NCBI RefSeq assembly: GCF_900115595.1
Contig: NZ_FOXA01000001.1
Location: 496,001-560,000 of the forward strand
Direction of reading: 5' to 3'
Source: Tranquillimonas alkanivorans
GTDB taxonomy: Bacteria; Pseudomonadota; Alphaproteobacteria; Rhodobacterales; Rhodobacteraceae
Length of the DNA: 64,000 nucleotides
Shown here: positions 47,426 to 56,304 of the stretch, one piece after another
How the letters are laid out: each line of letters begins with the position of its first letter
How positions within the stretch are numbered: position 1 is the stretch's first letter
Program-made: the position numbers and the translations under genes
The notes under the pieces: generated by a model
Database searches by the model: none
Told to the model about the DNA's origin: nothing
What the model saw: the letters and a program-made list of their open reading frames with translations, nothing else

Positions 47426-48057
47426 ATGGTCTTCTTCACCTTTCCGGCAGCTTTCCCGCCGTCATCGTCTGCGCGAACGCCCGATAGCCGCACGGCGTCA
47501 TCCCTGAACACGTCAGCGAGTCCGCCTGCGGCAAGCGCCGCATGTATCACACGTTCCCGACCGAATGCCAAACCCAATTCTGACGCGGTCAGGATGTCGA
47601 AAAACGAGCCCCGGCCCCCGGGGCGGTGGAGCTTCGACTTGCCGCGGTCGGACCCGTCCGAGGCCTGCAGCAGGATTGCCGCACGATCCTTTTCGAGCCA
47701 GTCCTTGACCTTCTCGTACCCGGCCACGGCTTCGCCCGCCTTCCGGGCCAGCGCCAGCCGGTCGATCACCCGCCGCACCAGCGCGGCGTCGGTATCGGCG
47801 ATCAGCGTGTCGGGCACGTCGACCGCCTGCTTGGCGCCGCGGGCGAACAGCCGCTTCGCCACCGCCTTCTCAAGCGCCGCCCTTTCGGCGGCGACCCAGA
47901 TGCCGCGGCCGGGCAGCTTCCCGGCCACGTCAGGATATATCGTCGCGTCGGGCCCCGCAACAAAACGGATCAGCCCCCGCTTCGGGTTGACCTCGCCGGT
48001 CGCGATGCATTTCCGCTCGGGATCGGCCTTGAACTTCGTTCGCCCGCCGCGCGTCAT
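47422..48057 (-). CDS. ylxR: YlxR-family RNA-binding protein with L7Ae-like C-terminal region
   Basis: The 211-residue protein begins with a YlxR (DUF448) domain: '[20 protein letters not shown]' and '[19 protein letters not shown]' are the landmarks (about 14-70). The C-terminal part ('[20 protein letters not shown]', '[15 protein letters not shown]') resembles an L7Ae/L30e-type fold, the two-domain form common in alphaproteobacteria. It likely binds RNA and acts in transcription/translation with its operon partners nusA and infB. It lies 20 bases after nusA and overlaps infB by 4. Confidence 0.88.
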   Translation of the reverse strand: MTRGGRTKFKADPERKCIATGEVNPKRGLIRFVAGPDATIYPDVAGKLPGRGIWVAAERAALEKAVAKRLFARGAKQAVDVPDTLIADTDAALVRRVIDRLALARKAGEAVAGYEKVKDWLEKDRAAILLQASDGSDRGKSKLHRPGGRGSFFDILTASELGLAFGRERVIHAALAAGGLADVFRDDAVRLSGVRADDDGGKAAGKVKKTI

Positions 48058-48077
48058 GGTCCCCTCCGGACCCGCGA

Positions 48078-49700
48078 TCAGGCCCCGGCCTCTTCTTCGG
48101 TTTCGACGCCTTCGCCCTCTTCGGGCTCCTCCGGCTCAAGTTCGGCGGGATCCACCCATCCAAGCTGGATGCGTGCGGTCATCACCAGATCCTGCGCTTC
48201 CTCAAGGCTGACGTCGAATTTTTCGAGCACGCCGTCGTCCTTCACGCGCTCGCCGTCGACCGTGGTCCAGCCGCCGGCCAGTTCCCAGTCGGCACAGGTG
48301 GCGAAATCCTCGAGCGTCTTCACGCCGTCTTCCGCCAGTGCCTCGATCATCTGGGGAGTCAGGCCGCCAAATTCAACCAGGCTGTCCTCCACACCCAGTT
48401 CACGAGCATGTTCCAGCGCCTTGCGGTTCTGTTCCTCAATGTAGTCGCGGGCCCGCGCCTGAAGCTCGGCGGCGGTGTCCTCGTCCACGCCTTCGATCAC
48501 CAGAAGCTCGTCCTGCTCGACGTAGGCGACCTCTTCGAGGTTGGTGAAGCCTTCCGAGACCAGCAGCTGGGCAAAGAACTCGTCCAGGTCCAGCGTGTCC
48601 ATGAATAGCTTGGTGCGCTCTTCGAACTCGGCCTGCCGGCGCTGGCTTTCCTCTTCCTCGGTCATGATGTCGATATCCAGACCGGTAAGCTGCGACGCCA
48701 GGCGCACGTTCTGACCGCGGCGGCCGATGGCGAGGCTCAGCTGGTCGTCGGGCACGACGACCTCGATCCGCTCAGCTTCCTCGTCCAGCACGACCTTCGA
48801 CACCTCGGCCGGCTGAAGCGCGTTGACCAGGAACGTCGGCATATCCTCGTTCCACGGGATGATGTCGATCTTCTCGCCCTGAAGCTCGTTCACCACGGCC
48901 TGTACGCGGCTGCCGCGCATGCCGACACAGGCGCCGACCGGGTCAATCGAGCCGTCATAGGACACCACGCCAATCTTCGCGCGGCTGCCCGGATCGCGGG
49001 CCACGGCCTTGATCTCGATGATGCCGTCGTAGATCTCGGGCACTTCCATCTTGAACAGCTCGGCCATGAACTCGGGCGCGGTGCGGCTGAGGAAGATTTG
49101 CGGGCCGCGCGCCTCGCGGCGGACGTCCTTGATGTAGCAGCGGATGCGATCGTTCGGGCGATAGCTTTCGCGGCCGATCTTCTCGTTCCGGCGCAGAATT
49201 CCCTCGCCCCGGCCGATATCGACGATGACGTTGCCGTATTCCTCGCGCTTGACGACACCGTTGATGATGGTGCCCGCGCGGTCCTTGAACTCTTCGTACT
49301 GGCGATCGCGCTCGGCCTCACGGACCTTCTGCAGGATCACCTGCTTGGCCGATTGCGCCGCGATCCGGCCCATTTCCACGGGCGGAACCTCATCGCGGAT
49401 CTCGTCGCCGATCTGCGGGTTCTCCATGTACTGCTTGGCCTGCTCGACGGTCAGCTCGGCCTGGTAGTTCTCGAGCTCGTCATCGGCCACCACCGTGCGC
49501 ACGCGGGTGAAGGTCGCCCGACCGGTCTTGCGATCGATCTTGACACGGATATCCATCTCCGAGCCGTAACGGCTTTTCGCCGCGCGCGAGAGGCTTTCCT
49601 CCATCGCTTCCACGACGAGCCCGGGGTCGATCATCTTTTCCCGCGCCACCGCCTCGGCGGTCTGCAACAGTTCAAGCTGGTTGGCCGAAGTAATCGCCAT
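48078..49700 (-). CDS. nusA: Transcription termination/antitermination factor NusA
   Basis: NusA binds RNA polymerase and RNA and affects pausing, termination and antitermination. The 540-residue protein has an N-terminal polymerase-binding domain ('[20 protein letters not shown]'), an S1 domain ('[20 protein letters not shown]'), two KH domains ('[20 protein letters not shown]', '[20 protein letters not shown]'), and a C-terminal region with '[20 protein letters not shown]' (helix-hairpin-helix-like), ending in an acidic tail. It lies 3 bases after rimP. Confidence 0.97.
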   Translation of the reverse strand: MAITSANQLELLQTAEAVAREKMIDPGLVVEAMEESLSRAAKSRYGSEMDIRVKIDRKTGRATFTRVRTVVADDELENYQAELTVEQAKQYMENPQIGDEIRDEVPPVEMGRIAAQSAKQVILQKVREAERDRQYEEFKDRAGTIINGVVKREEYGNVIVDIGRGEGILRRNEKIGRESYRPNDRIRCYIKDVRREARGPQIFLSRTAPEFMAELFKMEVPEIYDGIIEIKAVARDPGSRAKIGVVSYDGSIDPVGACVGMRGSRVQAVVNELQGEKIDIIPWNEDMPTFLVNALQPAEVSKVVLDEEAERIEVVVPDDQLSLAIGRRGQNVRLASQLTGLDIDIMTEEEESQRRQAEFEERTKLFMDTLDLDEFFAQLLVSEGFTNLEEVAYVEQDELLVIEGVDEDTAAELQARARDYIEEQNRKALEHARELGVEDSLVEFGGLTPQMIEALAEDGVKTLEDFATCADWELAGGWTTVDGERVKDDGVLEKFDVSLEEAQDLVMTARIQLGWVDPAELEPEEPEEGEGVETEEEAGA

Positions 49701-49703
49701 CTG

Positions 49704-50309
49704 TCAGTCCTCCTTGGCCCGTCCGGCCGGGTTCTTAGGATCGTCCTCGTCGTCGAGGATGGTCTCGATCTCGTCGAATTGGGTCTCGTCGATGTTGCCG
49801 GCGTCCTTGCGGGCTCGCAGGACGTCGCGGATCAGATCGTCGGTCAGCACGAGCTTGGCGTCCGACAGCCACTCGAACTCGAGGCCGATGGTGCCTTCCT
49901 CGATCTCGATCAGCACCTCGTCACCCTCGGTCCCGGCGAGCGTTCCCTTGAAGCGGCGGCGACCGTCGATCAGCTCGGTCGTCTCAAGCTTCGCGACATA
50001 GCCCGACCACACGTCGAAGTCCTTCAAGCGCGTCAACGGTCGGTCGATCCCGGGCGACGATACTTCCAAGGTATAGGCGTCCTCGATCGGGTCCTCGACG
50101 TCCAGCGTGGCCGACACGGCGGTCGAGATTTCACCGCACTCGTCGACCTCGATCCCGCCCTCGGGGCGGTCGGCCATGATCTGAACGGTGGGTTTCTTGC
50201 CGCCTTGATAGCGCACGCGGATCAGCTCGAACCCCATATCCTCGATCACGGGGGTGATGACTTCGGCGAGCCGCCGGTCGATCTGGGCCTTAGCGATAAG
50301 ATCTGACAT
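49704..50309 (-). CDS. rimP: Ribosome maturation factor RimP
   Basis: RimP assists 30S subunit assembly. The 201-residue protein has the family landmarks '[20 protein letters not shown]' (18-37), '[18 protein letters not shown]', and '[20 protein letters not shown]', followed by a C-terminal SH3-like domain and an acidic tail. ATG 50309 is chosen by the conserved N-terminus. No convincing Shine-Dalgarno site is visible; the ATG lies only 12 bases after a U-tract that follows a hairpin, so the leader may control it. It is the first gene of the operon. Confidence 0.93.
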   Translation of the reverse strand: MSDLIAKAQIDRRLAEVITPVIEDMGFELIRVRYQGGKKPTVQIMADRPEGGIEVDECGEISTAVSATLDVEDPIEDAYTLEVSSPGIDRPLTRLKDFDVWSGYVAKLETTELIDGRRRFKGTLAGTEGDEVLIEIEEGTIGLEFEWLSDAKLVLTDDLIRDVLRARKDAGNIDETQFDEIETILDDEDDPKNPAGRAKED

Positions 50310-50321
50310 TGTTCCGAACAC

Positions 50322-50344
50322 AAAAAAACGGGCGCGCGGCCCGT
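50322..50344 (-). terminator. Hairpin plus U-tract in the rimP leader (putative attenuator)
   Basis: On the minus strand ACGGGC and GCCCGT pair over 6 bp (50328-50333 with 50339-50344) around a 5-base loop, and the next bases transcribed are a run of seven U (50322-50328). This intrinsic-terminator shape ends 12 bases before the rimP ATG with no room for another promoter. Transcription of rimP-nusA-ylxR-infB must read through it. Confidence 0.65.
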
Positions 50345-50397
50345 CATGCTTTCCGGTGGAGCCTCGGGTAGGACCCCGACGCGCCGCTGTTGAGGTG

Positions 50398-50426
50398 CAT
50401 ATACGCACCGCGCCCCGAGTCTGCAA
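50398..50426 (-). promoter_or_regulatory. Predicted promoter of the rimP-nusA-infB operon
   Basis: Read on the minus strand, TTGCAG (50426-50421) and TATATG (50403-50398) are separated by 17 bases. The -10 lies inside GGTGCGTATATGCACC, a near-perfect inverted repeat (50395-50410) that could be an operator. Initiation would fall near 50391, giving a leader of about 80 bases that includes the U-tract hairpin. Confidence 0.5.
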
Positions 50427-50449
50427 GAGGCAATGACCGCTCCCGGCGA

Positions 50450-50545
50450 AGCGGGGCATCTTCGGTCCTGAAATATCCTCGCCGAAGGCATCGCGCGCCC
50501 GCAGGGCGCGCCACGAAAGGCGTGGCGCCGCAGGCGCCTCACCAG
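50450..50545. repeat. REP-like cluster of short palindromes between rimP and the ABC transporter genes
   Basis: Three hairpins follow each other: GCGCGCCC-GCA-GGGCGCGC (50493-50511), CACG-AAAGG-CGTG (50512-50524), and GGCGCC-GCA-GGCGCC (50524-50538). A longer pair, CTTCGG and CCGAAG, flanks 'TCCTGAAATATCCTCG' just before them. Two triloops with the same GCA sequence suggest a dispersed element of the REP type. It lies in a 296-base gap without genes. I cannot count genomic copies. Confidence 0.45.
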
Positions 50546-50552
50546 GTCAATC

Positions 50553-50584
50553 AAAAAAAAACGCCCCGCCGGTCCGGCGGGGCG
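50553..50584 (-). terminator. Rho-independent terminator of the peptide ABC operon
   Basis: CGCCCCGCCG (50562-50571) pairs perfectly with CGGCGGGGCG (50575-50584) around a 3-base loop, and a nine-base A run (50553-50561) gives the U-tract on the minus strand. It lies just after the stop of the substrate-binding protein gene at 50606. Confidence 0.92.
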
Positions 50585-50605
50585 CGGTGTCGCGTCAGGC
50601 GGCGA

Positions 50606-52150
50606 TCAGCTGAACCACCAGCGCTCGATGAAGCGCGAGTTGTCCATCTGCCACGCGTTGCCGATGGTGCCCGAGTTCGTCAGCGACTTTGACGCGGCGT
50701 CGACGTAGTTCGCGTACATCGGGACCACGGTGCCGCCATCGGTCGAGCAGAGCGACTGCATCTCGCGGTACATCTCGGCCCGCTTGGCCGAGTCGAGCTC
50801 CACCCGCGCGTCAAGCAGCAGGCTCTGGAAGCGCTCGTTTTCCCACTTGGTGTCGTTCCACGGCACACCGGTTTCGTAGCAGGACGAGAACATCCAGTCC
50901 TCGGTCGGGCGGCCCGACCAGTACGAGGCGCACCAGGGTTTCTTGATCCAGACGTTCGACCAGTAGCCGTCGTTCGGCTCTTGCACGACGTTTATGGTGA
51001 TGCCGGCGTTCTTTGCGGAGGCCTGGTAAAGTTGCGCCGCATCCACCGCACCAGGGAACGCCGCCTCGGCCGCCGACAGGTCGACCTGCAGGCCCTCCAT
51101 CCCCGCTTCCTTGAGGTAGAACGCCGCCTTGTCCGGATCGTACTCGTTCTGCGGCAGGTCCGGGGCGTAGTACTGGTTCGCGGGGCCGATCGGGTGGTCG
51201 TTGGCGACCGCGCCGTGGCCCAGCAGGATCTTGTCCACCAGCTCCTGCCGGTTCACCGCGTGCTTGAGCGCCTTGCGCACGTTGAGCTGGGTGAACGGGT
51301 CGACATTGGTGAGCATCGGGAAGGTGAAGTGCTGGTTGCCCGTCACCTCGAAGATCTCGATCTGCGGGTTCGACCGCATCAGCGGCTCGACCTTGAAGTC
51401 CACGCGGTTCACGGCGTCGACCTGGTTGGTCATCAGCGCGTTCATCCGGGCCGACTGGTCGTTGATGGCGATGGCCTCGACCTCGTCGAACCAACCGGCG
51501 CGACCGTCCTTGTAGTGGCTGTCGACGCGCTTGCCGACGAAACGGACGCCGGGGTCGAACGCTTCGACACGGTACATGCCGGTGCCGATGCCCTTCGAGA
51601 TCGCCTCTTCGATCTGGCCCGCCGGGTACATCAGCAGGTGGTAATCGGCCATCAGGAACGGGAAGTCGGCGTTGCCGTTCTTCAGGACCATCTGGACCTG
51701 ATGCTCGCCAAGCTTCTTCATCTCGTCGATGGCCGAGACGATGGGCTGCGCCGCCGACTTCGCGCCATCGGCCACGTGCAGGTTCAGCGACGCGATCACG
51801 TCATCGGCGCCGAACGGTTTGCCGTTGTGGAAGGTGACCCCCTTGCGAAGGTTGAACGTCCAGGTCTTGGCGTCCGGCGAGGCTTCCCAGCTTTCCGCAA
51901 GTTCGCCGACCAGCTGACCGTCTGCGGCAATCTCGGTCAGACAGTCGAACACGCAGCCATACGCCATCATGATCATGAAGGTGTCTGAGTGCGTGCGGCC
52001 GTCCCAGCTGTCCGACGTATTCGCACCGGCCAGCCCGAGCCGCAGGCGGCCCCCGCGCTTGGCCTGGGCGCGGACGGGCAGTCCGGTGGCGGCGAGCACA
52101 CCCGCCGCGGCGCCGGTGCCGAGCAGTCCGCGTCTGGAAATCCTGGTCAT
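50606..52150 (-). CDS. Peptide/opine-type ABC transporter substrate-binding protein (SBP_bac_5 family)
   Basis: The 514-residue protein starts with a twin-arginine-type signal, 'MTRISRRGLLGTGAAAGVLA', so it is probably exported folded. The mature part has the SBP_bac_5 landmarks 'GELAESWEASPDAKTWTFNL', 'RKGVTFHNGKPFGADDVIAS' and 'VRKALKHAVNRQELVDKILL'. It would capture a peptide, opine or related solute in the periplasm. ATG 52150 has GGGAG 7 bases upstream; a longer frame is not coding-like. It is the last gene of the operon, after the ATPase, with a 99-base gap that contains a hairpin. Confidence 0.9.
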   Translation of the reverse strand: MTRISRRGLLGTGAAAGVLAATGLPVRAQAKRGGRLRLGLAGANTSDSWDGRTHSDTFMIMMAYGCVFDCLTEIAADGQLVGELAESWEASPDAKTWTFNLRKGVTFHNGKPFGADDVIASLNLHVADGAKSAAQPIVSAIDEMKKLGEHQVQMVLKNGNADFPFLMADYHLLMYPAGQIEEAISKGIGTGMYRVEAFDPGVRFVGKRVDSHYKDGRAGWFDEVEAIAINDQSARMNALMTNQVDAVNRVDFKVEPLMRSNPQIEIFEVTGNQHFTFPMLTNVDPFTQLNVRKALKHAVNRQELVDKILLGHGAVANDHPIGPANQYYAPDLPQNEYDPDKAAFYLKEAGMEGLQVDLSAAEAAFPGAVDAAQLYQASAKNAGITINVVQEPNDGYWSNVWIKKPWCASYWSGRPTEDWMFSSCYETGVPWNDTKWENERFQSLLLDARVELDSAKRAEMYREMQSLCSTDGGTVVPMYANYVDAASKSLTNSGTIGNAWQMDNSRFIERWWFS

Positions 52151-52210
52151 CTTGGTCTCCCGTTTCTTCTTCTTTCTGCGGGCCTGCCGGCCCTGGGCGA
52201 ACTCACACTC

Positions 52211-52230
52211 CTCCCGGAGCGGCACGGGAG
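52211..52230 (-). promoter_or_regulatory. Intercistronic hairpin between ATPase and substrate-binding protein genes
   Basis: CTCCCG (52211-52216) and CGGGAG (52225-52230) pair around an 8-base loop inside the 99-base gap, with no U-tract after it. Such hairpins often protect the mRNA of a highly expressed binding-protein gene; here this is only a suggestion. Confidence 0.3.
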
Positions 52231-52249
52231 TGATTCTCCCGCGAATCGA

Positions 52250-53902
52250 TCACATTCTAACAACTGCGGCGTCGCCGATGTTGTCTTCTCCCCGCTCGGC
52301 GAGCATTCGGCTCAGCCAGTCGGGGTCCATCTCGGGCACCGACGACAGCAGAAGGTCGGTGTAGGGGTGGTGCGGCGGACGGAACATCTGGGCTTTGGGG
52401 CCGTGTTCCACGACCTCTCCCTCCTTCATCACCACGACTTCGTCTGCGATGGCCTGCACCGTCGCCAGATCGTGCGTAATGAACATATAGGTCAGTCCAA
52501 GCTCATCCTGTAATCGGGCGAGCAACTTCAGGATTCCTTCCGCCACGAGCTGGTCCAGCGCCGAGGTCACTTCGTCGCAGATGACGAACCGCGGCTCGGC
52601 CGCCAGCGCCCGGGCGATACCGATCCGCTGCTTCTGCCCGCCCGACAGCTCGGAGGGCAGCCGGTCGATGAACTGGTCGGGTTCGAGTTCGATCTGGTTC
52701 AGAAGGGCGCGCACCCGCTCGCGCTTCTTCGCACCGCGCAGGCCCGTATAGAACTGCACCGGCCGGCCGATGATCTCGCCGATGGTCTTGCGCGGGTTCA
52801 GCGCGGTGTCGGCCATTTGATAGATCATCTGCGCCTGGCGCAGCTGGTCCTTGTTTCGCTTGCGATAGTCGCGCGGCAGGGGCTCGCCCTCGAACTCGAT
52901 GACCCCCTGCCGGGGTGGCAGAAGGCCGGTGATGCAACGCGCGGTCGTGGACTTGCCCGACCCGCTTTCGCCCACCACGGCGACGGTGCGCCCGGCGTGG
53001 ATGTCGAAGCTCACGTCGTGCAGTACGTCGATCTTGCCATAGGCGGCGGTGACGTTCTGGATGCTGACGATCGGCGTCGCATCCGCCGCCGGTGCCGGCT
53101 TGGCGGGCCGCTGAAAGCTGCGCACGGCCCAGAGCGACCTTGTGTAGTTCTCCTTCGGCGCCGACAGCATGGTGCGCGTGTCGGCCTCCTCGACCTCGTC
53201 GCCCTTGAGCAGCACCTTGATGCGGTCGGCCATCTGCGCGACCACGGCGAGGTCGTGTGTGATGTAGATCGCGGCGGTGTCGAACTCCTCGACGATGCGG
53301 CGGATCGCGGCGAGCACCTCGATCTGGGTCGTCACGTCGAGCGCCGTCGTCGGCTCGTCGAAGATGATCAGGTCCGGGCGACACGACATCGCCATCGCCG
53401 TCATCGCCCGCTGAAGCTGTCCGCCGGACACCTGGTGCGGATAGCGGAAGCCGATCTCCTCGGGGTTCGGCAGGCGCAGACGGCGGTAGAGTTCGATGCC
53501 GTCGGCCATCGCCTCGGCCTTCGACATGACCCCATGCTGCACCGGCGCCTCGACATGCTGCTCGATCAGCTTGTGCGCCGGGTTGAAGCTGGCGGCGGCC
53601 GACTGAGCGACATAGGCGATGCGCTTGCCCAACAGGCTGCGCTTCTTCGACGCCGAGGCCTGCGTCAGGTCGATCCCGTCGAACTCCACCGACCCCTTCG
53701 AGATGCGCACGCCGTCGCGGGTGAAGCCCATCGCGGCGAGGCCGATGGTCGACTTGCCCGCGCCGGATTCACCGATCAGGCCCAGCACCTCGCCCTTGTG
53801 CAGGTCCAGGTCGACGCCGTTGACGATCTGCTGCCAAGTCTCGTCGCTGCGTCCCTCTAGGTGCAGGTCGCGGATCTTGAGAAGGAGGTCGCGGTTGGTC
53901 AT
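52250..53902 (-). CDS. Double ABC transporter ATPase (DppD-DppF-type fusion)
   Basis: The 550-residue protein carries two ABC ATPase units: Walker A 'GESGAGKST' near 43-51 with signature 'VSGGQLQRAM', and Walker A 'GESGSGKSTT' in the second half with 'LSGGQKQRIG'. Both have Walker B ('LIIFDEP' and 'FVICDEV') and the Asn-Pro-like oligopeptide extension ('VRMLAERGEDN'-like ends). Fused ATPases of this kind power peptide/nickel/glutathione-type importers. ATG 53902 is chosen because the open frame upstream has no coding character. A 112-base gap separates it from the upstream permease. Confidence 0.92.
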   Translation of the reverse strand: MTNRDLLLKIRDLHLEGRSDETWQQIVNGVDLDLHKGEVLGLIGESGAGKSTIGLAAMGFTRDGVRISKGSVEFDGIDLTQASASKKRSLLGKRIAYVAQSAAASFNPAHKLIEQHVEAPVQHGVMSKAEAMADGIELYRRLRLPNPEEIGFRYPHQVSGGQLQRAMTAMAMSCRPDLIIFDEPTTALDVTTQIEVLAAIRRIVEEFDTAAIYITHDLAVVAQMADRIKVLLKGDEVEEADTRTMLSAPKENYTRSLWAVRSFQRPAKPAPAADATPIVSIQNVTAAYGKIDVLHDVSFDIHAGRTVAVVGESGSGKSTTARCITGLLPPRQGVIEFEGEPLPRDYRKRNKDQLRQAQMIYQMADTALNPRKTIGEIIGRPVQFYTGLRGAKKRERVRALLNQIELEPDQFIDRLPSELSGGQKQRIGIARALAAEPRFVICDEVTSALDQLVAEGILKLLARLQDELGLTYMFITHDLATVQAIADEVVVMKEGEVVEHGPKAQMFRPPHHPYTDLLLSSVPEMDPDWLSRMLAERGEDNIGDAAVVRM

Positions 53903-54014
53903 GTGGGCCACCCTCCGGTCGCGGAAACACACTGGCGGGCGCTCCGCCGCCATCCGCGGTCGGGCACTGCCCTCAGCGCGCCGATCAACCCGAAGCCATA
54001 AAGGGCCAACATCC

Positions 54015-55187
54015 TCACTCCTTCAGTCCCGACGACCGGTGCAGCATCCAGTCGACCACGAAGTTCACCGCCACCGTCAGCAGCGCGATGGCCCCCGCCG
54101 CCATCAACGGCAGCGCGGCGGTCAGCGGCGAAAACGCGGCGAAGTTGATGAACTGCGAAAGGTCGCGCACCATCGTGCCCCAGTCGGCCAGCGGCGGCTG
54201 GATGCCCACGCCCAGGAACGACAGCGACGCGATGGTCAGGAAGACGAAGCAGAACCGCAGCCCGAACTCGGCCAGAAGCGGGGCATAGGCGTTGGGCAGG
54301 ATCTCGCGGAAGATCAGGTAGCCCAGCCCCTCGCCCCGCAGCTTCGCCGCTTCGATATAGTCCATCACCACGATGTTCCCGCCCACGGCCCGCGACAGGC
54401 GATAGACGCGGGTCGAGTCGATCACGGCAATGATGATCACCATGTAGAAGGTCAGCATCCCCGACTGCGACCCGGCCCAGGCGCTGGCGATGGTCATCAG
54501 CAGCAGTGCGAAGATCAGCGACGGGATCGCCATCAGCACATCCACCGCCCGCGACAGCAGGTTATCGAGCCAACCGCCGATGGTGGCAGCAAGGAACCCC
54601 AGCGAGCCGCCCAGAAGGAAGGCCAGGCAGGTGGTGGCAAAGGCGATTCCGACAGTGTTCTGCGCGCCGTAGATCAGGCGCGACAGCAGGTCCCGCCCGA
54701 TCTGATCGGTGCCAAGCGGATGCGCCGGGTCGCCGCCCGCCGCCGGATCGCCGCCCGGCAGGACGTTGACCTGGGCGAAGACCTCCTCCTGCCCGTAGGG
54801 CGCGAGCCATTGCGCGAAGATCGCGACGATCGCGTAGATGAGGATCATCAGGATGCCGAAGCTCGCCGTCAGCGGCATGTGGCGGAACAGCTTTCGGGTC
54901 CCCTCGGTCCCGACATGGCGGCCGAGCAGCCGGAACAGCCAGGCCGCAAGCGCGAAGATCACGAAGCCTTGCACCGCCCAGCGGAAGAACACCGCCTGCT
55001 CAACGAAGAAATAGAGCCAGACACCGACGCCGATGGTGAACACGCCGAGCGCATAGCCGAACGCCGTCGTCATCTCCATGTCGCGGAAATACGGGCGGCC
55101 GGTGACGGTCTGCCCCGCGAAGCGGAAAACCCAGCCCGCCGCCACGAGCGCGGCGAACACGAGGACGATCCAGATAAGCGTGCTCAT
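54015..55187 (-). CDS. Peptide-type ABC transporter permease (DppC-like) with extra N-terminal membrane domain
   Basis: The C-terminal ~290 residues are a standard DppC/OppC permease: 'HPLGTDQIGRDLLSRLIYGA', then 'EAAKLRGEGLGYLIFREILP' (the EAA loop that contacts the ATPase) and 'SFLGVGIQPPLADWGTMV'. The 390-residue protein has about 100 additional N-terminal residues with three hydrophobic segments ('LIWIVLVFAALVAAGWVFRF', 'FGYALGVFTIGVGVWLYFFV', 'GFVIFALAAWLFRLL') that usual DppC lacks. The start ATG 55187 overlaps the upstream permease stop by ATGA. Confidence 0.9.
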   Translation of the reverse strand: MSTLIWIVLVFAALVAAGWVFRFAGQTVTGRPYFRDMEMTTAFGYALGVFTIGVGVWLYFFVEQAVFFRWAVQGFVIFALAAWLFRLLGRHVGTEGTRKLFRHMPLTASFGILMILIYAIVAIFAQWLAPYGQEEVFAQVNVLPGGDPAAGGDPAHPLGTDQIGRDLLSRLIYGAQNTVGIAFATTCLAFLLGGSLGFLAATIGGWLDNLLSRAVDVLMAIPSLIFALLLMTIASAWAGSQSGMLTFYMVIIIAVIDSTRVYRLSRAVGGNIVVMDYIEAAKLRGEGLGYLIFREILPNAYAPLLAEFGLRFCFVFLTIASLSFLGVGIQPPLADWGTMVRDLSQFINFAAFSPLTAALPLMAAGAIALLTVAVNFVVDWMLHRSSGLKE

Positions 55188-56191
55188 CTCGGGTGCCTCA
55201 GCCTGGGGTTCGACAGGATCGACAAGATGTCGGCCAGCAGGTTCAGCGTGATGTACGCCCCCGCGAAGATCAGGCAGCAGGCCTGCACCACGGGGATGTC
55301 GCGGATCTTCACGCTGTCGACGAAAAGCTGGCCGATGCCGGGATAGACGAAGACGACTTCGACCACGACGACGCCGGTGATCAGGTAAGCCAGGTTCAGC
55401 GCGATCACGTTGATGATCGGCGCCAGCGCGTTGGGCAGCGCGTGCCGGACGATCACCCGCCACGGCGACAGGCCCTTGAGCCGCGCCATCTCGATATAGG
55501 GCGAGGCCAGCAGGTTGATGATCGCCGCGCGCGTCATCCGCATCATGTGTGCCGTCACCACCAGCGTCAGCGTCAGCGCGGGCAAGAGCGTCCGCTCCAG
55601 CCGCTGGCCGAGGCCCATGTCGGCATAGATGTTCGACAGCGACGGCAGCAGCGGGTTCAGCACCGCCAGGAACAGGATCAGGATGTAGGCCAGGAAGAAC
55701 TCGGGGCTCGAGATCGAGGATAACGTGAACACGTTCGTCGCCCGGTCGAAGACCTAGTTCCGGTAAAGCGCGGCGAGGATGCCGAGGATCAGCGACAGCG
55801 GCACCGCGATGCAGGCCGTGACGCCCGCCAGGAACAGCGTGTTCTGGAACCGCGGCGCGATCTGCGCGGCCACGGTGTTCAGGCCTGATCCCGTCCCCTC
55901 GCCCACGAAGCTGGCGAAATTGGCCTGCGCGAAGCTCGTGCCCAGGTCACCCTGAAGGACCCCGCCCAGCCAGCTGAGGTACCGCGTCACCGGCGGCTGA
56001 TCGAGCCCCAGGTCCCGCCGGATCGCCTCCACCGCCTCGGGCGTGGCGCCCTGACCCAGGATCGCCTGCGCGAAGTCGCCGGGCAAAAGGTTCACTGCGA
56101 CGAAGATCACCAGAGAGACGATGAAGAGCGTCAGAACGCCGAAAAGAAGACGTTGCAGCACGATGCGTGCAACCGGTCCCACGTGAAACAA
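55184..56191 (-). pseudogene. Peptide-type ABC transporter permease (DppB-like) interrupted by an in-frame TAG
   Basis: Two open segments lie in the same frame, 56191-55757 and 55753-55184, and together make a normal-length DppB permease (335 codons). The first part has 'VARIVLQRLLFGVLTLFIVS' and 'RRDLGLDQPPVTRYLSWLGG', the usual DppB N-terminus. The second has 'EMARLKGLSPWRVIVRHALP' (EAA loop). The break is TAG at 55756-55754, in 'LYRN-stop-VFDRATNVFTLS', where a TCG Ser codon would be expected. One base change (C to A) restores it. The following dppC-type gene overlaps the stop by ATGA. It may be a sequencing error or a real null allele. Confidence 0.75.
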
Positions 56192-56304
56192 TCCCCAACC
56201 TTTTTCAGGTGGCGGCTAACCTATGCCGGCGCAGGGGGCCAAGTAAACCGAAAGCGACACAAAATGTTCCGCCCGCGGCATGCGGTCCGGTCGGAAACGT
56301 CGCG

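Noticed and set aside
50310-50460. A tRNA gene upstream of rimP, as with metY in E. coli
   Set aside because: No cloverleaf, T-loop or acceptor-stem pairing can be drawn in either orientation.
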